Shown: positions 9,288 to 24,836 of the stretch, piece after piece
How the letters are laid out: the number at the start of each line of letters is the position of its first letter
How positions within the stretch are numbered: position 1 is the first letter of the stretch
Source of the DNA: Sinohyriopsis cumingii
Lineage: Eukaryota; Mollusca; Bivalvia; Unionida; Unionidae
DNA: 64,000 nt
Direction of reading: 5' to 3'
Assembly (NCBI GenBank): GCA_028554795.2
Contig: JAPYKE020000542.1
Location: 31,093-95,092, forward strand
The notes under the pieces: model-generated
What the model saw: the letters and a program-made list of their open reading frames with translations, nothing else
The model's database searches: none
What the model was told of the DNA's origin: nothing
Position numbers and translations under genes: made by a program

Positions 9288-11426
9288 TTGTTGAATATGA
9301 TTTTACGATGGATGAAGTGGGATCGATTGCACGTGATTGCGCTCTCGACAGATGATCAGTCGTGTTATGATGGTCTCAAAGACTTCTATAAAGCCTTGAG
9401 TGATAAAGCTTCATCGTCGTTGAGTGGCACCACCACTGCTGATTTCATTTTCACCATTGACGAAACACCTACAGCTGACGATTAAGATTCAAGTCACCTA
9501 TTCAGTCCCTCGCAACTACTTTCACGAGGTCGGCACAAACACACTGATAAAATCTATTTAACTCAACGATACGCACATATGCCTTAAGTAATCGCAATCC
9601 GTGTCATATATTAATGATATGTCGTGGCATTGGCCTTGCAAAAATCCATTGGTGTTTTTGATGTGCCGCTATCCATTCGTCGGATAGTTTTCTCGCTATC
9701 GACTTGACCGTCGCGAGGGAAAATATCCTGCTCATTTCGATGCGACCATTAATTGATTTGTCATATAATAGAAGGCCGCAAAAGAGTCAAAGATACTTTG
9801 CAGCCACAACAAACTGCACGAGCAGATCTCACAGCAGGTTTTGAACAAACATTTTGCCCCGCTGATTGAACTGAAAAAGAAAATTGCCGAAGCGCAACTG
9901 TACAATATGTGGCAGCCCTAAATGGAAAAGAAGAAGAACCGAGTCCAGTTCATAAAATAGCGAAACAAAGCAAGGATATCAAGAAAGCAGCAACAGCAAC
10001 TGCAGAGACTATTGGATACTTGTTAGCGGCTATTGTGGAAGTAAAGATGTGGAAATTGGAAAAGCCGTTGGTAGACTTTAGAATGGCAGTTGACATGATG
10101 CCATACGCGACACCCGAGTACAAGTCGCAAAAGCAAATACCGGTTCAATACTTTAAAGAAGTATCTCTTGATGCGATTTTTGAAAATTCTAGACTTGTCT
10201 CTCTTAAGAGACCAATCAACTGGAAGGATTACATAATAATATACCAACACAAACATACAATACACAATTTATTGATGAACAGTGGACTCATTTTATAGAA
10301 CGTATAAACCATTTTAAAGACGAAAAACTAGAAAAGGTGAAACAGTATGGAGAGAACATATGACACTGCACGTATCCCAACAGGAATTGCCAAGACAACG
10401 ACGACTTAAGAGTCCACTCTCATGAACATGCCGTAGAGAAAGAAATAAACAACATTAGCGTACATTTGAGGACCTTTGACAACAGCAACAAAAACGCGCA
10501 GAAGGTATACTCCCAAAACGTGAAGCACGTGTACTCCAAAGCGAACGGTTAGCTATACCTACGTGTGCAGAAACATCAGAAAATCAACAACATGCATTCG
10601 AGGACCAACATAAAGAAAACCTTTACAATGCAGCAATAAAGGCGTGAAGCACGTCTAATTTGAAGCGAAGAACAATAAGGAAAGGAAACGGAAAAGAACC
10701 CACGAACATTTTCCAATGTGGATGTAGAAAGAACATGCACCTCACTTTCCCACCAGAGAAAGAATTATCCGAATGACTAGGCAAAAAAATAAGAAAGTGA
10801 TGCCACCAAAAAGGGACAAAATGGAGGAGGCCTTGTTGGGCTCGAACGAACTCACGGATAGATTGAAACACATGTGCGATCAGTTCGTGCGGGAGACAAC
10901 GCACACGAAGTCAATAATGAAGCTGCATCAATTTGCCAATGAAATCTTGGATATAAAAAAAAAACATATCGCGCGTTTATGCAAGAACAGCGATGTATAC
11001 GATAAACTTCATTCGTACATCACCGATGATGTGTTCTGAGACAACTGAGACGCAGTGTATGCTACCCAAATCTATGATACGATGCAACAGGATGTTGTAA
11101 ATTCAATCAAAAGTATTACCTCGATGATTACAATCTCATCTATTAAAACTTCGTGTGACATTTTCTACAACTGCTACCGCTGATGAATCGCGCACACTTG
11201 ATAGAACGATTTTATTACAGTTGGTATACGGTTGGTATATTATCCGATCACACCCGTTTGGTTGTCTGCCGGTCAACAACGACTGTCTGATTCGGTGATT
11301 GCAAATCAGGCAACGGAAAGTGAATTACTGTTGAGTAGTGAGTATAGTAGAGTGGCAATGGCGGTTTTCTCGGTCGCTGTATGACTGGCTGCTTGCTTGG
11401 GCCACTTTTCTTTTATGGATTATTAA
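9288..11426 (+). pseudogene. Plus-strand multi-gene remnant, copy 2 (fossil)
   Basis: Counterpart of the copy-1 block. The largest open segment lies at 9909-10298 and has one Asn-to-Ser difference; the basic segment lies at 10773-11039. Confidence 0.4.
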
Positions 11427-14400
11427 CGCACGGGTGAAACAAAGTATGAGGCTTGCCTAATAAAAAAGAAAGGTTATGGAAGATAGAAGGTGTGACCTAG
11501 AAAATTATTTTTTTTTTTTAAAATTCCAAGCCATCATATTAACACTACTGTCCTTAATCAGGAAGTTGATATATTGTTTCTGGCAAACCAATCAAATGTA
11601 TCTATCAAAGAAAGGTTTTGCTGATATAGAACTAGGAGATCTTTGCTGAAACTTAAGCTGGAATCAAGCATCAAGGAAATGGTTAAAACATCCCGAGGGT
11701 TTCTTTGGAAAATCCTAAACTTGTTTTCAGTAATAACATAAGTCTCAATTCTGCAATTTAAATAGTAGATAGTAATAGTCAACCTTTGTATTATGTGTAG
11801 CTCTCAAGAAGATCCCAATGTTATCAAAATGTAATGGGCTAAATGATTTAGAAATTTAGTGAAATTACAACCAAGACATACCTTATGGAATTTTTAAGTA
11901 TCAGTTTGATAAAAACAAACATCCCCCCTAAATATTATCTTTAAATATGCCAGCTGCTTTTAAATATGTCATTTAGTTTACAATAATTTAGCAAACAATA
12001 ATATTTTGAAAACGTTTCATATTCATTCATATTTTATATTCCTTGAAACTTACTGGTTTTTGTTGCCTTTCCAATCCCGACATTACGAATCTGTATTATC
12101 ACTCAGATAAGCTATGGTTCAGGATTTATTTGCTATTTACACTGCATATACAATACTTATTGGTGGTCGATAGCATGCAATATTTACTTAATCAAGGAAT
12201 ATGTTATGGACATCGTGCCAGGTAACACACATTTAATCGGTGTCCCTTAAAGAGTTGATTTAATGAGTGTTCATACATACTAGCCTTTGCAAACAAAATA
12301 TACACAAACAGGATTAAAACAACTCTGCTTTCTTTCAGGTGAGGATTAAAGAGTGGTGTTAAAATGTGTGCAATGAAAACATTTTTTTGCAACTTTGTGC
12401 TGCTATTTTAGGAAAATTTACTTGAAATAGTTTTAACAATTAGTGGTGTTAACAATTATGTTAAAGACTAGTGACAACGTCCAAGATGACTCCATGTTTT
12501 CATTTGCCACAAATGAATCTCTCACCAGGATTATCAAACTATACATTATTCTCAATACACACCAAAATAGCGACAGTGAATTTAATTGTATATAAAGGTC
12601 AAACATCACGATTTTAATTAATTGAACATGCATAACATCGGTACACCTGAGACACACATTTGTCTACCTATAATGCAGACATGGTATAATCCCAATTCAA
12701 TCATTCGCTTTATCGTTGAACCCGCGCTACACGTTTCTATTCATTCACACGTAGTATAACGTTACCTAGATCATCCATTTGAAATGATAACTCGAACGAC
12801 ACGTACGTCTCCAGTTGTACAGATATCTATCACGTTATTTCAGTTTTATGCTGTATATAATAAACAGAACCACATATGTGTCCCCTGATCATGCAGATTT
12901 GTTATAACATTAACTAGGTGATCTCTGTTATAGTTAACATTCCATATGCAACATCCCTATCCTGCAGACTTTAGAATAAGAGAATAAGAGAACTGCTGTT
13001 TCCCGAATTTCCGAATATCAAAAAGATTTTCCTGCCAGTATGAATCCGATACGCAATTCTTAATGGCAGTAGTGTTATTACCGCTCAAAACCTATGTGAC
13101 AAATATTGAGTTATTGTCCCGACTGAGATAGTTGGAAGAAAATTAACAGAGAAAGAAGGAATATTTGTAAATTCATTCTTGTTTTGCTGGTGTCTTGTCT
13201 GAAAATGTATTCATGAAAATCGTTAGATTTTGAACTGGTGAAATTATCATGTATCACATATGTTTTTTTAACTAGAGATGTAGCTGTTAAAGTCAGAAAA
13301 TCTGTGCAAATTCTGTTTACGAATAATGCTGACTTGGTTTTACCATGTTGCTATTTAATGTTGTTTCCAAGGATCAAATATTAGACAGATAACGTTTACT
13401 TCTCTTTCAGTTAGCTGCACTCCATCGTCAGCCAATGCAGTTCAGTAGCAAAGACACACTTAGCTAATAATTGACTTATTATTCGGTTTAATATAATTCT
13501 TCCCAACACAGATTTATCATAACCAATCAAACCAACATGAACCTAAGAAATGTATAAACGGAGACGTATATACAAATAACAGATATCTTAGGTTCTTACG
13601 GTAGGTATTGCTTCCATTATGGCTATTTACTTTTAGTTACGGCTTTTTATATTACTGAAGTTCTGCAACCGTTTGTCATGACTTTTCTAGTGTTTTCAGT
13701 AGGTTACATATCAATAGCATGATTCATTACGAAAATGGCTTTAATATAATAAATTATGTAAGTGCAATCAGAAAGTTTCATTTGTACTGCCATATTGTGC
13801 ACACCTAATTCGATGATTCCTTTTAACACAAACCCCAAACCGTGCATGGTGCAAACCCCAACCTAAGCATTCGTTCACAGGAACCGTATGTAAATTTCCC
13901 TAACCTGCAGATGAAACACTGAATCAGTTTAATCATTTGACCGACCACATCTATGCCCCTTTGATCGAGTAGACTGATCACAACCCCAGTTCATCATTAA
14001 TCTGTATATTAACCTGGACCACAATTGTTTTCCATTATCTTGTATTTATATTTATTTATTTTGTTAGGAATAGAAATAGAAATCAAGGAAATAGTTGAAA
14101 ACCTTTGCGACAAATTAGGGAAGAAAGTTAACAAGCTAAATACTTGACAGAGAAGGATGACCATTCAAATATTAAGAGGATACAAATATATATATGACAA
14201 AACGAAGACTAAAAATGAGTTTGGTGCTAAATTAACCACATATAAAAAGTAATAAATGTAAAATCCGTTTAAGAAAATTGGTTTGCAGTACTATGAACAG
14301 GTTCAAAATTTACTCGATAAAATTATGAAATATTTTTGAGAATTAAAAGTATCTTTTGTTCCAGACTAAGTTATTTGCATAATTGGAAGTTGCCCCATTT

Positions 14401-15040
14401 CATGTCTAAAGCATACTGCGGACAAAACCACAAAAGTTCGTGCACTGAAGCTAGTTTGCCACGCTGTTCCATACCATTTTGTTTTCACCGCAGACAGATC
14501 CAAATTAGAATCGTACCTGAAATTAAATTCCAAGTTTCTGGAGATTACATTAAGCTGTCCTATGCATGTGTTCATGCAATGTAAGTTAGGGAATTCTTAC
14601 TATGGCGGTTTGGGATTCGTATTACTTTATTTCTAGGTCAAAGCCTATATCACTCGTGACATTTTCTTATTTAGCACATAAGTCACATAGTTTCAGCAAT
14701 AGTTTCAGCAACTCGTGGAATTATTAGCAGTAATAGTCCATGAAAGTGAAGTGACCTAAGCATGCAGCCAGAGCCAAATAGTGTCTTTGACAAATTGTTT
14801 TTATTTTACTCGACTTGTATTGTCTGTAAATCCGCAACCGAATGGTTCTTTATCTGTGCTCCGAGTTGTCGATGATTTTACATTTCCGCTAATACTGTCC
14901 CAAATTTGGCTTCAATACTTATTTTATCTTTGATGGCCACCGAACAGAGTTGACTGGTAATGTCGAAACTACTGTGTGCCACTGCAAACATGTGTAAATA
15001 GACACATATTTGTGAATGTAATCTTACTGAAATTAATTTG

Positions 15041-15800
15041 CTAGACAGAGATAATGGTTAGTGCCAATATAGCCAGGACTATAATTCCGTTTGGTACACC
15101 TATGATGGTTGCTGTTACACCATGACCAACAGTTGTTGCCGCCGCAACCCCAAAAATAGAATCTACCACTAAACACGCTCGATGGTATTTCATTATGAAC
15201 GCTCTTCTCTTTGTGATTGCAAGTCGCTGCTGTTTCTCCGTTTTAATTTTTTTCGCACATCGTACGATTGATGGTCCTGTTATGCAATCATAGAAAATAT
15301 CTTCCAGGGGAATATTACAATTTCAGGAACCAGCACAAGCGTACCCGTGAATAAAAATGCATCTCGGCAACACATCTCCTAAACAACTGCAGATATTTGA
15401 ATAAAAAGTAAGAAATTCGGTACAGATAATCGTGTTGGGAAATCTGCAAACGAGTGTGCATTTTTTCAAGCTGGTCCATATACGATCATAAATTGTGACT
15501 GCACGTGTACTTTCATTGGCATCTATGTAGCCAAGCAAAAATATCTTCTGTGGATTCATGCTGGCTATTTAATCGCAAAGAAACTTCAGTCATTCCTTAG
15601 CTGTCAAATACCTTTTGCTAGGCTCTTGGTGATCATATCGCTCTGTAAGCTGAGACGCAATATACACGTTTCTTGGTGCGGTACGACCATGTGACGTACT
15701 TTAAATTGAGACACAGTGGCACTTGGTGGAAGTGCATCTGTGGTCAACGCGAGAAACGACAGCGTAAAGATTAAAAAAATCGATGATTTTTTTCCGTCAT
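15041..15800 (-). pseudogene. Membrane-protein-like remnant, copy 3 (fossil)
   Basis: Counterpart of the copy-1 block; I saw no copy-specific change in it. Confidence 0.4.
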
Positions 15801-15992
15801 TGACTTATCCGCGCAAGAAACACGGGCGTTGAAGCAGTTCCCGACTGAATAAACGATTTAAAAATCAACGTTTTTTTCCCGTCAGTGACTGCTCCGCGCA
15901 AACAACATCGAAACCATCCAAACTTTGTGATATAATTCAGTTCATGCGCTAATGATTAGAAAAGCCCTGCTGGATTAAGAAAAACTCATCTA

Positions 15993-18132
15993 TTGTTGAA
16001 TATGATTTTACGATGGATGAAGTGGGATCGATTGCACGTGATTGCGCTCTCGACAGATGATCAGTCGTGTTATGATGGTCTCAAAGACTTCTATAAAGCG
16101 TTGAGTGATAAAGCTTCATCGTCGTTGAGTGGCACCACCACTGCTGATTTCATTTTCACCATTGACGAAACACCTACAGCTGACGATTAAGATTCAAGTC
16201 ACCTATTCAGTCCCTCGCAACTACTTTCACGAGGTCGGCACAAACACACTGATAAAATCTATTTAACTCAACGATACGCACATATGCCTTAAGTAATCGC
16301 AATCCGTGTCATATATTAATGATATGTCGTGGCATTGGCCTTGCAAAAATCCATTGGTGTTTTTGATGTGCCGCTATCCATTCGTCGGATAGTTTTCTCG
16401 CTATCGACTTGACCGTCGCGAGGGAAAATATCCTGCTCATTTCGATGCGACCATTAATTGATTTGTCATATAATAGAAGGCCGCAAAAGAGTCAAAGATA
16501 CTTTGCAGCCACAACAAACTGCACGAGCAGATCTCACAGCAGGTTTTGAACAAACATTTTGCCCCGCTGATTGAACTGAAAAAGAAAATTGCCGAAGCGC
16601 AACTGTACAATATGTGGCAGCCCTAAATGGAAAAGAAGAAGAACCGAGTCCAGTTCATAAAATAGCGAAACAAAACAAGGATATCAAGAAAGCAGCAACA
16701 GCAACTGCAGAGACTATTGGATACTTGTTAGCGGCTATTGTGGAAGTAAAGATGTGGAAATTGGAAAAGCCGTTGGTAGACTTTAGAATGGCAGTTGACA
16801 TGATGCCATACGCGACACCCGAGTACAAGTCGCAAAAGCAAATACCGGTTCAATACTTTAAAGAAGTATCTCTTGATGCGATTTTTGAAAATTCTAGACT
16901 TGTCTCTCTTAAGAGACCAATCAACTGGAAGGATTACATAATAATATACCAACACAAACATACAATACACAATTTATTGATGAACAGTGGACTCATTTTA
17001 TAGAACGTATAAACCATTTTAAAGACGAAAAACTAGAAAAGGTGAAACAGTATGGAGAGAACATATGACACTGCACGTATCCCAACAGGAATTGCCAAGA
17101 CAACGACGACTTAAGAGTCCACTCTCATGAACATGACGTAGAGAAAGAAATAAACAACATTAGCGTACATTTGAGGACCTTTGACAACAGCAACAAAAAC
17201 GCGCAGAAGGTATACTCCCAAAACGTGAAGCACGTGTACTCCAAAGCGAACGGTTAGCTATACCTACGTGTGCAGAAACATCAGAAAATCAACAACATGC
17301 ATTCGAGGACCAACATAAAGAAAACCTTTACAATGCAGCAATAAAGGCGTGAAGCACGTCTAATTTGAAGCGAAGAACAATAAGGAAAGGAAACGGAAAA
17401 GAACCCACGAACATTTTCCAATGTGGATGTAGAAAGAACATGCACCTCACTTTCCCACCAGAGAAAGAATTATCCGAATGACTAGGCAAAAAAATAAGAA
17501 AGTGATGCCACCAAAAAGGGACAAAATGGAGGAGGCCTTGTTGGGCTCGAACGAACTCACGGATAGATTGAAACACATGTGCGATCAAGTTCGTGCGGGA
17601 GACAACGCACACGAAGTCAATAATGAAGCTGCATCAATTTGCCAATGAAATCTTGGATATAAAAAAAAAACATATCGCGCGTTTATGCAAGAACAGCGAT
17701 GTATACGATAAACTTCATTCGTACATCACCGATGATGTGTTCTGAGACAACTGAGACGCAGTGTATGCTACCCAAATCTATGATACGATGCAACAGGATG
17801 TTGTAAATTCAATCAAAAGTATTACCTCGATGATTACAATCTCATCTATTAAAACTTCGTGTGACATTTTCTACAACTGCTACCGCTGATGAATCGCGCA
17901 CACTTGATAGAACGATTTTATTACAGTTGGTATACGGTTGGTATATTATCCGATCACACCCGTTTGGTTGTCTGCCGGTCAACAACGACTGTCTGATTCG
18001 GTGATTGCAAATCAGGCAACGGAAAGTGAATTACTGTTGAGTAGTGAGTATAGTAGAGTGGCAATGGCGGTTTTCTCGGTCGCTGTATGACTGGCTGCTT
18101 GCTTGGGCCACTTTTCTTTTATGGATTATTAA
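15993..18132 (+). pseudogene. Plus-strand multi-gene remnant, copy 3 (fossil)
   Basis: Counterpart of the copy-1 block, of the copy 3/5/8 sequence type. The largest open segment lies at 16614-17003. Confidence 0.4.
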
Positions 18133-21100
18133 CGCACGGGTGAAACAAAGTATGAGGCTTGCCTAATAAAAAAGAAAGGTTATGGAAGATAGAAGGTGTG
18201 ACCTAGAAAATGATTTTTTTTTTAAAAATTCCAAGCCATCATATTAACACTACTGTCCTTAATCAGGAAGTTGATATATTGTTTCTGGCAAACCAATCAA
18301 ATGTATCTATCAAAGAAAGGTTTTGCTGATATAGAACTAGGAGATCTTTGCTGAAACTTAAGCTGGAATCAAGCATCAAGGAAATGGTTAAAACATCCCG
18401 AGGGTTTCTTTGGAAAATCCTAAACTTGTTTTCAGTAATAACATAAGTCTCAATTCTGCAATTTAAATAGTAGATAGTAATAGTCAACCTTTGTATTATG
18501 TGTAGCTCTCAAGAAGATCCCAATGTTATCAAAATGTAATGGGCTAAATGATTTAGAAATTTAGTGAAATTACAACCAAGACATACCTTATGGAATTTTT
18601 AAGTATCAGTTTGATAAAAACAAACATCCCCCCTAAATATTATCTTTAAATATGCCAGCTGCTTTTAAATATGTCATTTAGTTTACAATAATTTAGCAAA
18701 CAATAATATTTTGAAAACGTTTCATATTCATTCATATTTTATATTCCTTGAAACTTACTGGTTTTTGTTGCCTTTCCAATCCCGACATTACGAATCTGTA
18801 TTATCACTCAGATAAGCTATGGTTCAGGATTTATTTGCTATTTACACTGCATATACAATACTTATTGGTGGTCGATAGCATGCAATATTTACTTAATCAA
18901 GGAATATGTTATGGACATCGTGCCAGGTAACACACATTTAATCGGTGTCCCTTAAAGAGTTGATTTAATGAGTGTTCATACATACTAGCCTTTGCAAACA
19001 AAATATACACAAACAGGATTAAAACAACTCTGCTTTCTTTCAGGTGAGGATTAAAGAGTGGTGTTAAAATGTGTGCAATGAAAACATTTTTTTGCAACTT
19101 TGTGCTGCTATTTTAGGAAAATTTACTTGAAATAGTTTTAACAATTAGTGGTGTTAACAATTATGTTAAAGACTAGTGACAACGTCCAAGATGACTCCAT
19201 GTTTTCATTTGCCACAAATGAATCTCTCACCAGGATTATCAAACTATACATTATTCTCAATACACACCAAAATAGCGACAGTGAATTTAATTGTATATAA
19301 AGGTCAAACATCACGATTTTAATTAATTGAACATGCATAACATCGGTACACCTGAGACACACATTTGTCTACCTATAATGCAGACATGGTATAATCCCAA
19401 TTCAATCATTCGCTTTATCGTTGAACCCGCGCTACACGTTTCTATTCATTCACACGTAGTATAACGTTACCTAGATCATCCATTTGAAATGATAACTCGA
19501 ACGACACGTACGTCTCCAGTTGTACAGATATCTATCACGTTATTTCAGTTTTATGCTGTATATAATAAACAGAACCACATATGTGTCCCCTGATCATGCA
19601 GATTTGTTATAACATTAACTAGGTGATCTCTGTTATAGTTAACATTCCATGTGCAACATCCCTATCCTGCAGACTTTAGAATAAGAGAATAAGAGAACTG
19701 CTGTTTCCCGAATTTCCGAATATCAAAAAGATTTTCCTGCCAGTATGAATCCGATACGCAATTCTTAATGGCAGTAGTGTTATTACCGCTCAAAACCTAT
19801 GTGACAAATATTGAGTTATTGTCCCGACTGAGATAGTTGGAAGAAAATTAACAGAGAAAGAAGGAATATTTGTAAATTCATTCTTGTTTTGCTGGTGTCT
19901 TGTCTGAAAATGTATTCATGAAAATCGTTAGATTTTGAACTGGTGAAATTATCATGTATCACATATGTTTTTTTAACTAGAGATGTAGCTGTTAAAGTCA
20001 GAAAATCTGTGCAAATTCTGTTTACGAATAATGCTGACTTGGTTTTACCATGTTGCTATTTAATGTTGTTTCCAAGGATCAAATATTAGACAGATAACGT
20101 TTACTTCTCTTTCAGTTAGCTGCACTCCATCGTCAGCCAATGCAGTTCAGTAGCAAAGACACACTTAGCTAATAATTGACTTATTATTCGGTTTAATATA
20201 ATTCTTCCCAACACAGATTTATCATAACCAATCAAACCAACATGAACCTAAGAAATGTATAAACGGAGACGTATATACAAATAACAGATATCTTAGGTTC
20301 TTACGGTAGGTATTGCTTCCATTATGGCTATTTACTTTTAGTTACGGCTTTTTATATTACTGAAGTTCTGCAACCGTTTGTCATGACTTTTCTAGTGCTT
20401 TCAGTAGGTTACATATCAATAGCATGATTCATTACGAAAATGGCTTTAATATAATAAATTATGTAAGTGCAATCAGAAAGTTTCATTTGTACTGCCATAT
20501 TGTGCACACCTAATTCGATGATTCCTTTTAACACAAACCCCAAACCGTGCATGGTGCAAACCCCAACCTAAGCATTCGTTCACAGGAACCGTATGTAAAT
20601 TTCCCTAACCTGCAGATGAAACACTGAATCAGTTTAATCATTTGACCGACCACATCTATGCCCCTTTGATCGAGTAGACTGATCACAACCCCAGTTCATC
20701 ATTAATCTGTATATTAACCTGGACCACAATTGTTTTCCATTATCTTGTATTTATATTTATTTATTTTGTTAGGAATAGAAATAGAAATCAAGGAAATAGT
20801 TGAAAACCTTTGCGACAAATTAGGGAAGAAAGTTAACAAGCTAAATACTTGACAGAGAAGGATGACCATTCAAATATTAAGAGGATACAAATATATATAT
20901 GACAAAACGAAGACTAAAAATGAGTTTGGTGCTAAATTAACCACATATAAAAAGTAATAAATGTAAAATCCGTTTAAGAAAATTGGTTTGCAGTACTATG
21001 AACAGGTTCAAAATTTACTCGATAAAATTATGAAATATTTTTGAGAATTAAAAGTATCTTTTGTTCCAGACTAAGTTATTTGCATAATTGGAAGTTGCCC

Positions 21101-21745
21101 CATTTCATGTCTAAAGCATACTGCGGACAAAACCACAAAAGTTCGTGCACTGAAGCTAGTTTGCCACGCTGTTCCATACCATTTTGTTTTCACCGCAGAC
21201 AGATCCAAATTAGAATCGTACCTGAAATTAAATTCCAAGTTTCTGGAGATTACATTAAGCTGTCCTATGCATGTGTTCATGCAATGTAAGTTAGGGAATT
21301 CTTACTATGGCGGTTTGGGATTCGTATTACTTTATTTCTAGGTCAAAGCCTATATCACTCGTGACATTTTCTTATTTAGCACATAAGTCACATAGTTTCA
21401 GCAATAGTTTCAGCAACTCGTGGAATTATTAGCAGTAATAGTCCATGAAAGTGAAGTGACCTAAGCATGCAGCCAGAGCCAAATAGTGTCTTTGACAAAT
21501 TGTTTTTATTTTACTCGACTTGTATTGTCTGTAAATCCGCAACCGAATGGTTCTTTATCTGTGCTCCGAGTTGTCGATGATTTTACATTTCCGCTAATAC
21601 TGTCCCAAATTTGGCTTCAATACTTATTTTATCTTTGATGGCCACCGAACAGAGTTGACTGGTAATGTCGAAACTACTGTGTGCCACTGCAAACATGTGT
21701 AAATAGACACATATTTGTGAATGTAATCTTACTGAAATTAATTTG

Positions 21746-22505
21746 CTAGACAGAGATAATGGTTAGTGCCAATATAGCCAGGACTATAATTCCGTTTGGT
21801 ACACCTATGATGGTTGCTGTTACACCATGACCAACAGTTGTTGCCGCCGCAACCCCAAAAATAGAATCTACCACTAAACACGCTCGATGGTATTTCATTA
21901 TGAACGCTCTTCTCTTTGTGATTGCAAGTCGCTGCTGTTTCTCCGTTTTAATTTTTTTCGCACATCGTACGATTGATGGTCCTGTTATGCAATCATAGAA
22001 AATATCTTCCAGGGGAATATTACAATTTCAGGAACCAGCACAAGCGTACCCGTGAATAAAAATGCATCTCGGCAACACATCTCCTAAACAACTGCAGATA
22101 TTTGAATAAAAAGTAAGAAATTCGGTACAGATAATCGTGTTGGGAAATCTGCAAACGAGTGTGCATTTTTTCAAGCTGGTCCATATACGATCATAAATTG
22201 TGACTGCACGTGTACTTTCATTGGCATCTATGTAGCCAAGCAAAAATATCTTCTGTGGATTCATGCTGGCTATTTAATCGCAAAGAAACTTCAGTCATTC
22301 CTTAGCTGTCAAATACCTTTTGCTAGGCTCTTGGTGATCATATCGCTCTGTAAGCTGAGACGCAATATACACGTTTCTTGGTGCGGTACGACCATGTGAC
22401 GTACTTTAAATTGAGACACAGTGGCACTTGGTGGAAGTGCATCTGTGGTCAACGCGAGAAACGACAGCGTAAAGATTAAAAAAATCGATGATTTTTTTCC
22501 GTCAT
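21746..22505 (-). pseudogene. Membrane-protein-like remnant, copy 4 (fossil)
   Basis: Counterpart of the copy-1 block; I saw no copy-specific change in it. Confidence 0.4.
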
Positions 22506-22697
22506 TGACTTATCCGCGCAAGAAACACGGGCGTTGAAGCAGTTCCCGACTGAATAAACGATTTAAAAATCAACGTTTTTTTCCCGTCAGTGACTGCTCC
22601 GCGCAAACAACATCGAAACCATCCAAACTTTGTGATATAATTCAGTTCATGCGCTAATGATTAGAAAAGCCCTGCTGGATTAAGAAAAACTCATCTA

Positions 22698-24836
22698 TTG
22701 TTGAATATGATTTTACGATGGATGAAGTGGGATCGATTGCACGTGATTGCGCTCTCGACAGATGATCAGTCGTGTTATGATGGTCTCAAAGACTTCTATA
22801 AAGCGTTGAGTGATAAAGCTTCATCGTCGTTGAGTGGCACCACCACTGCTGATTTCATTTTCACCATTGACGAAACACCTACAGCTGACGATTAAGATTC
22901 AAGTCACCTATTCAGTCCCTCGCAACTACTTTCACGAGGTCGGCACAAACACACTGATAAAATCTATTTAACTCAACGATACGCACATATGCCTTAAGTA
23001 ATCGCAATCCGTGTCATATATTAATGATATGTCGTGGCATTGGCCTTGCAAAAATCCATTGGTGTTTTTGATGTGCCGCTATCCATTCGTCGGATAGTTT
23101 TCTCGCTATCGACTTGACCGTCGCGAGGGAAAATATCCTGCTCATTTCGATGCGACCATTAATTGATTTGTCATATAATAGAAGGCCGCAAAAGAGTCAA
23201 AGATACTTTGCAGCCACAACAAACTGCACGAGCAGATCTCACAGCAGGTTTTGAACAAACATTTTGCCCCGCTGATTGAACTGAAAAAGAAAATTGCCGA
23301 AGCGCAACTGTACAATATGTGGCAGCCCTAAATGGAAAAGAAGAAGAACCGAGTCCAGTTCATAAAATAGCGAAACAAAACAAGGATATCAAGAAAGCAG
23401 CAACAGCAACTGCAGAGACTATTGGATACTTGTTAGCGGCTATTGTGGAAGTAAAGATGTGGAAATTGGAAAAGCCGTTGGTAGACTTTAGAATGGCAGT
23501 TGACATGATGCCATACGCGACACCCGAGTACAAGTCGCAAAAGCAAATACCGGTTCAATACTTTAAAGAAGTATCTCTTGATGCGATTTTTGAAAATTCT
23601 AGACTTGTCTCTCTTAAGAGACCAATCAACTGGAAGGATTACATAATAATATACCAACACAAACATACAATACACAATTTATTGATGAACAGTGGACTCA
23701 TTTTATAGAACGTATAAACCATTTTAAAGACGAAAAACTAGAAAAGGTGAAACAGTATGGAGAGAACATATGACACTGCACGTATCCCAACAGGAATTGC
23801 CAAGACAACGACGACTTAAGAGTCCACTCTCATGAACATGACGTAGAGAAAGAAATAAACAACATTAGCGTACATTTGAGGACCTTTGACAACAGCAACA
23901 AAAACGCGCAGAAGGTATACTCCCAAAACGTGAAGCACGTGTACTCCAAAGCGAACGGTTAGCTATACCTACGTGTGCAGAAACATCAGAAAATCAACAA
24001 CATGCATTCGAGGACCAACATAAAGAAAACCTTTACAATGCAGCAATAAAGGCGTGAAGCACGTCTAATTTGAAGCGAAGAACAATAAGGAAAGGAAACG
24101 GAAAAGAACCCACGAACATTTTCCAATGTGGATGTAGAAAGAACATGCACCTCACTTTCCCACCAGAGAAAGAATTATCCGAATGACTAGGCAAAAAAAT
24201 AAGAAAGTGATGCCACCAAAAAGGGACAAAATGGAGGAGGCCTTGTTGGGCTCGAACGAACTCACGGATAGATTGAAACACATGTGCGATCAGTTCGTGC
24301 GGGAGACAACGCACACGAAGTCAATAATGAAGCTGCATCAATTTGCCAATGAAATCTTGGATATAAAAAAAAAACATATCGCGCGTTTATGCAAGAACAG
24401 CGATGTATACGATAAACTTCATTCGTACATCACCGATGATGTGTTCTGAGACAACTGAGACGCAGTGTATGCTACCCAAATCTATGATACGATGCAACAG
24501 GATGTTGTAAATTCAATCAAAAGTATTACCTCGATGATTACAATCTCATCTATTAAAACTTCGTGTGACATTTTCTACAACTGCTACCGCTGATGAATCG
24601 CGCACACTTGATAGAACGATTTTATTACAGTTGGTATACGGTTGGTATATTATCCGATCACACCCGTTTGGTTGTCTGCCGGTCAACAACGACTGTCTGA
24701 TTCGGTGATTGCAAATCAGGCAACGGAAAGTGAATTACTGTTGAGTAGTGAGTATAGTAGAGTGGCAATGGCGGTTTTCTCGGTCGCTGTATGACTGGCT
24801 GCTTGCTTGGGCCACTTTTCTTTTATGGATTATTAA
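22698..24836 (+). pseudogene. Plus-strand multi-gene remnant, copy 4 (fossil)
   Basis: Counterpart of the copy-1 block. The largest open segment lies at 23319-23708 and the basic segment at 24183-24449. Confidence 0.4.

Larger units (their letters stand above)
6706..13389 (+). repeat. Repeat copy 2 (6,684 bp), with a 21-bp deletion
   Basis: This is the shortest full copy. It lacks the 21 bp found at 212-232 of copy 1, and the junction lies at 6916/6917. It has private substitutions, including C for T at about 7222 and T for G next to the long T run (11506). It shares C at the copy-1 2720 and 3747 sites with copy 1, which makes copies 1 and 2 the closest neighbours by these markers. Confidence 0.98.
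13390..20094 (+). repeat. Repeat copy 3 (6,705 bp), T10 variant
   Basis: The long T run at 18214-18223 has 10 T followed by five A, against 12 T and four A in most copies. It has G at 19651 where most copies have A. Copy 5 shows both markers, and copy 8 shows only the short T run. Confidence 0.98.
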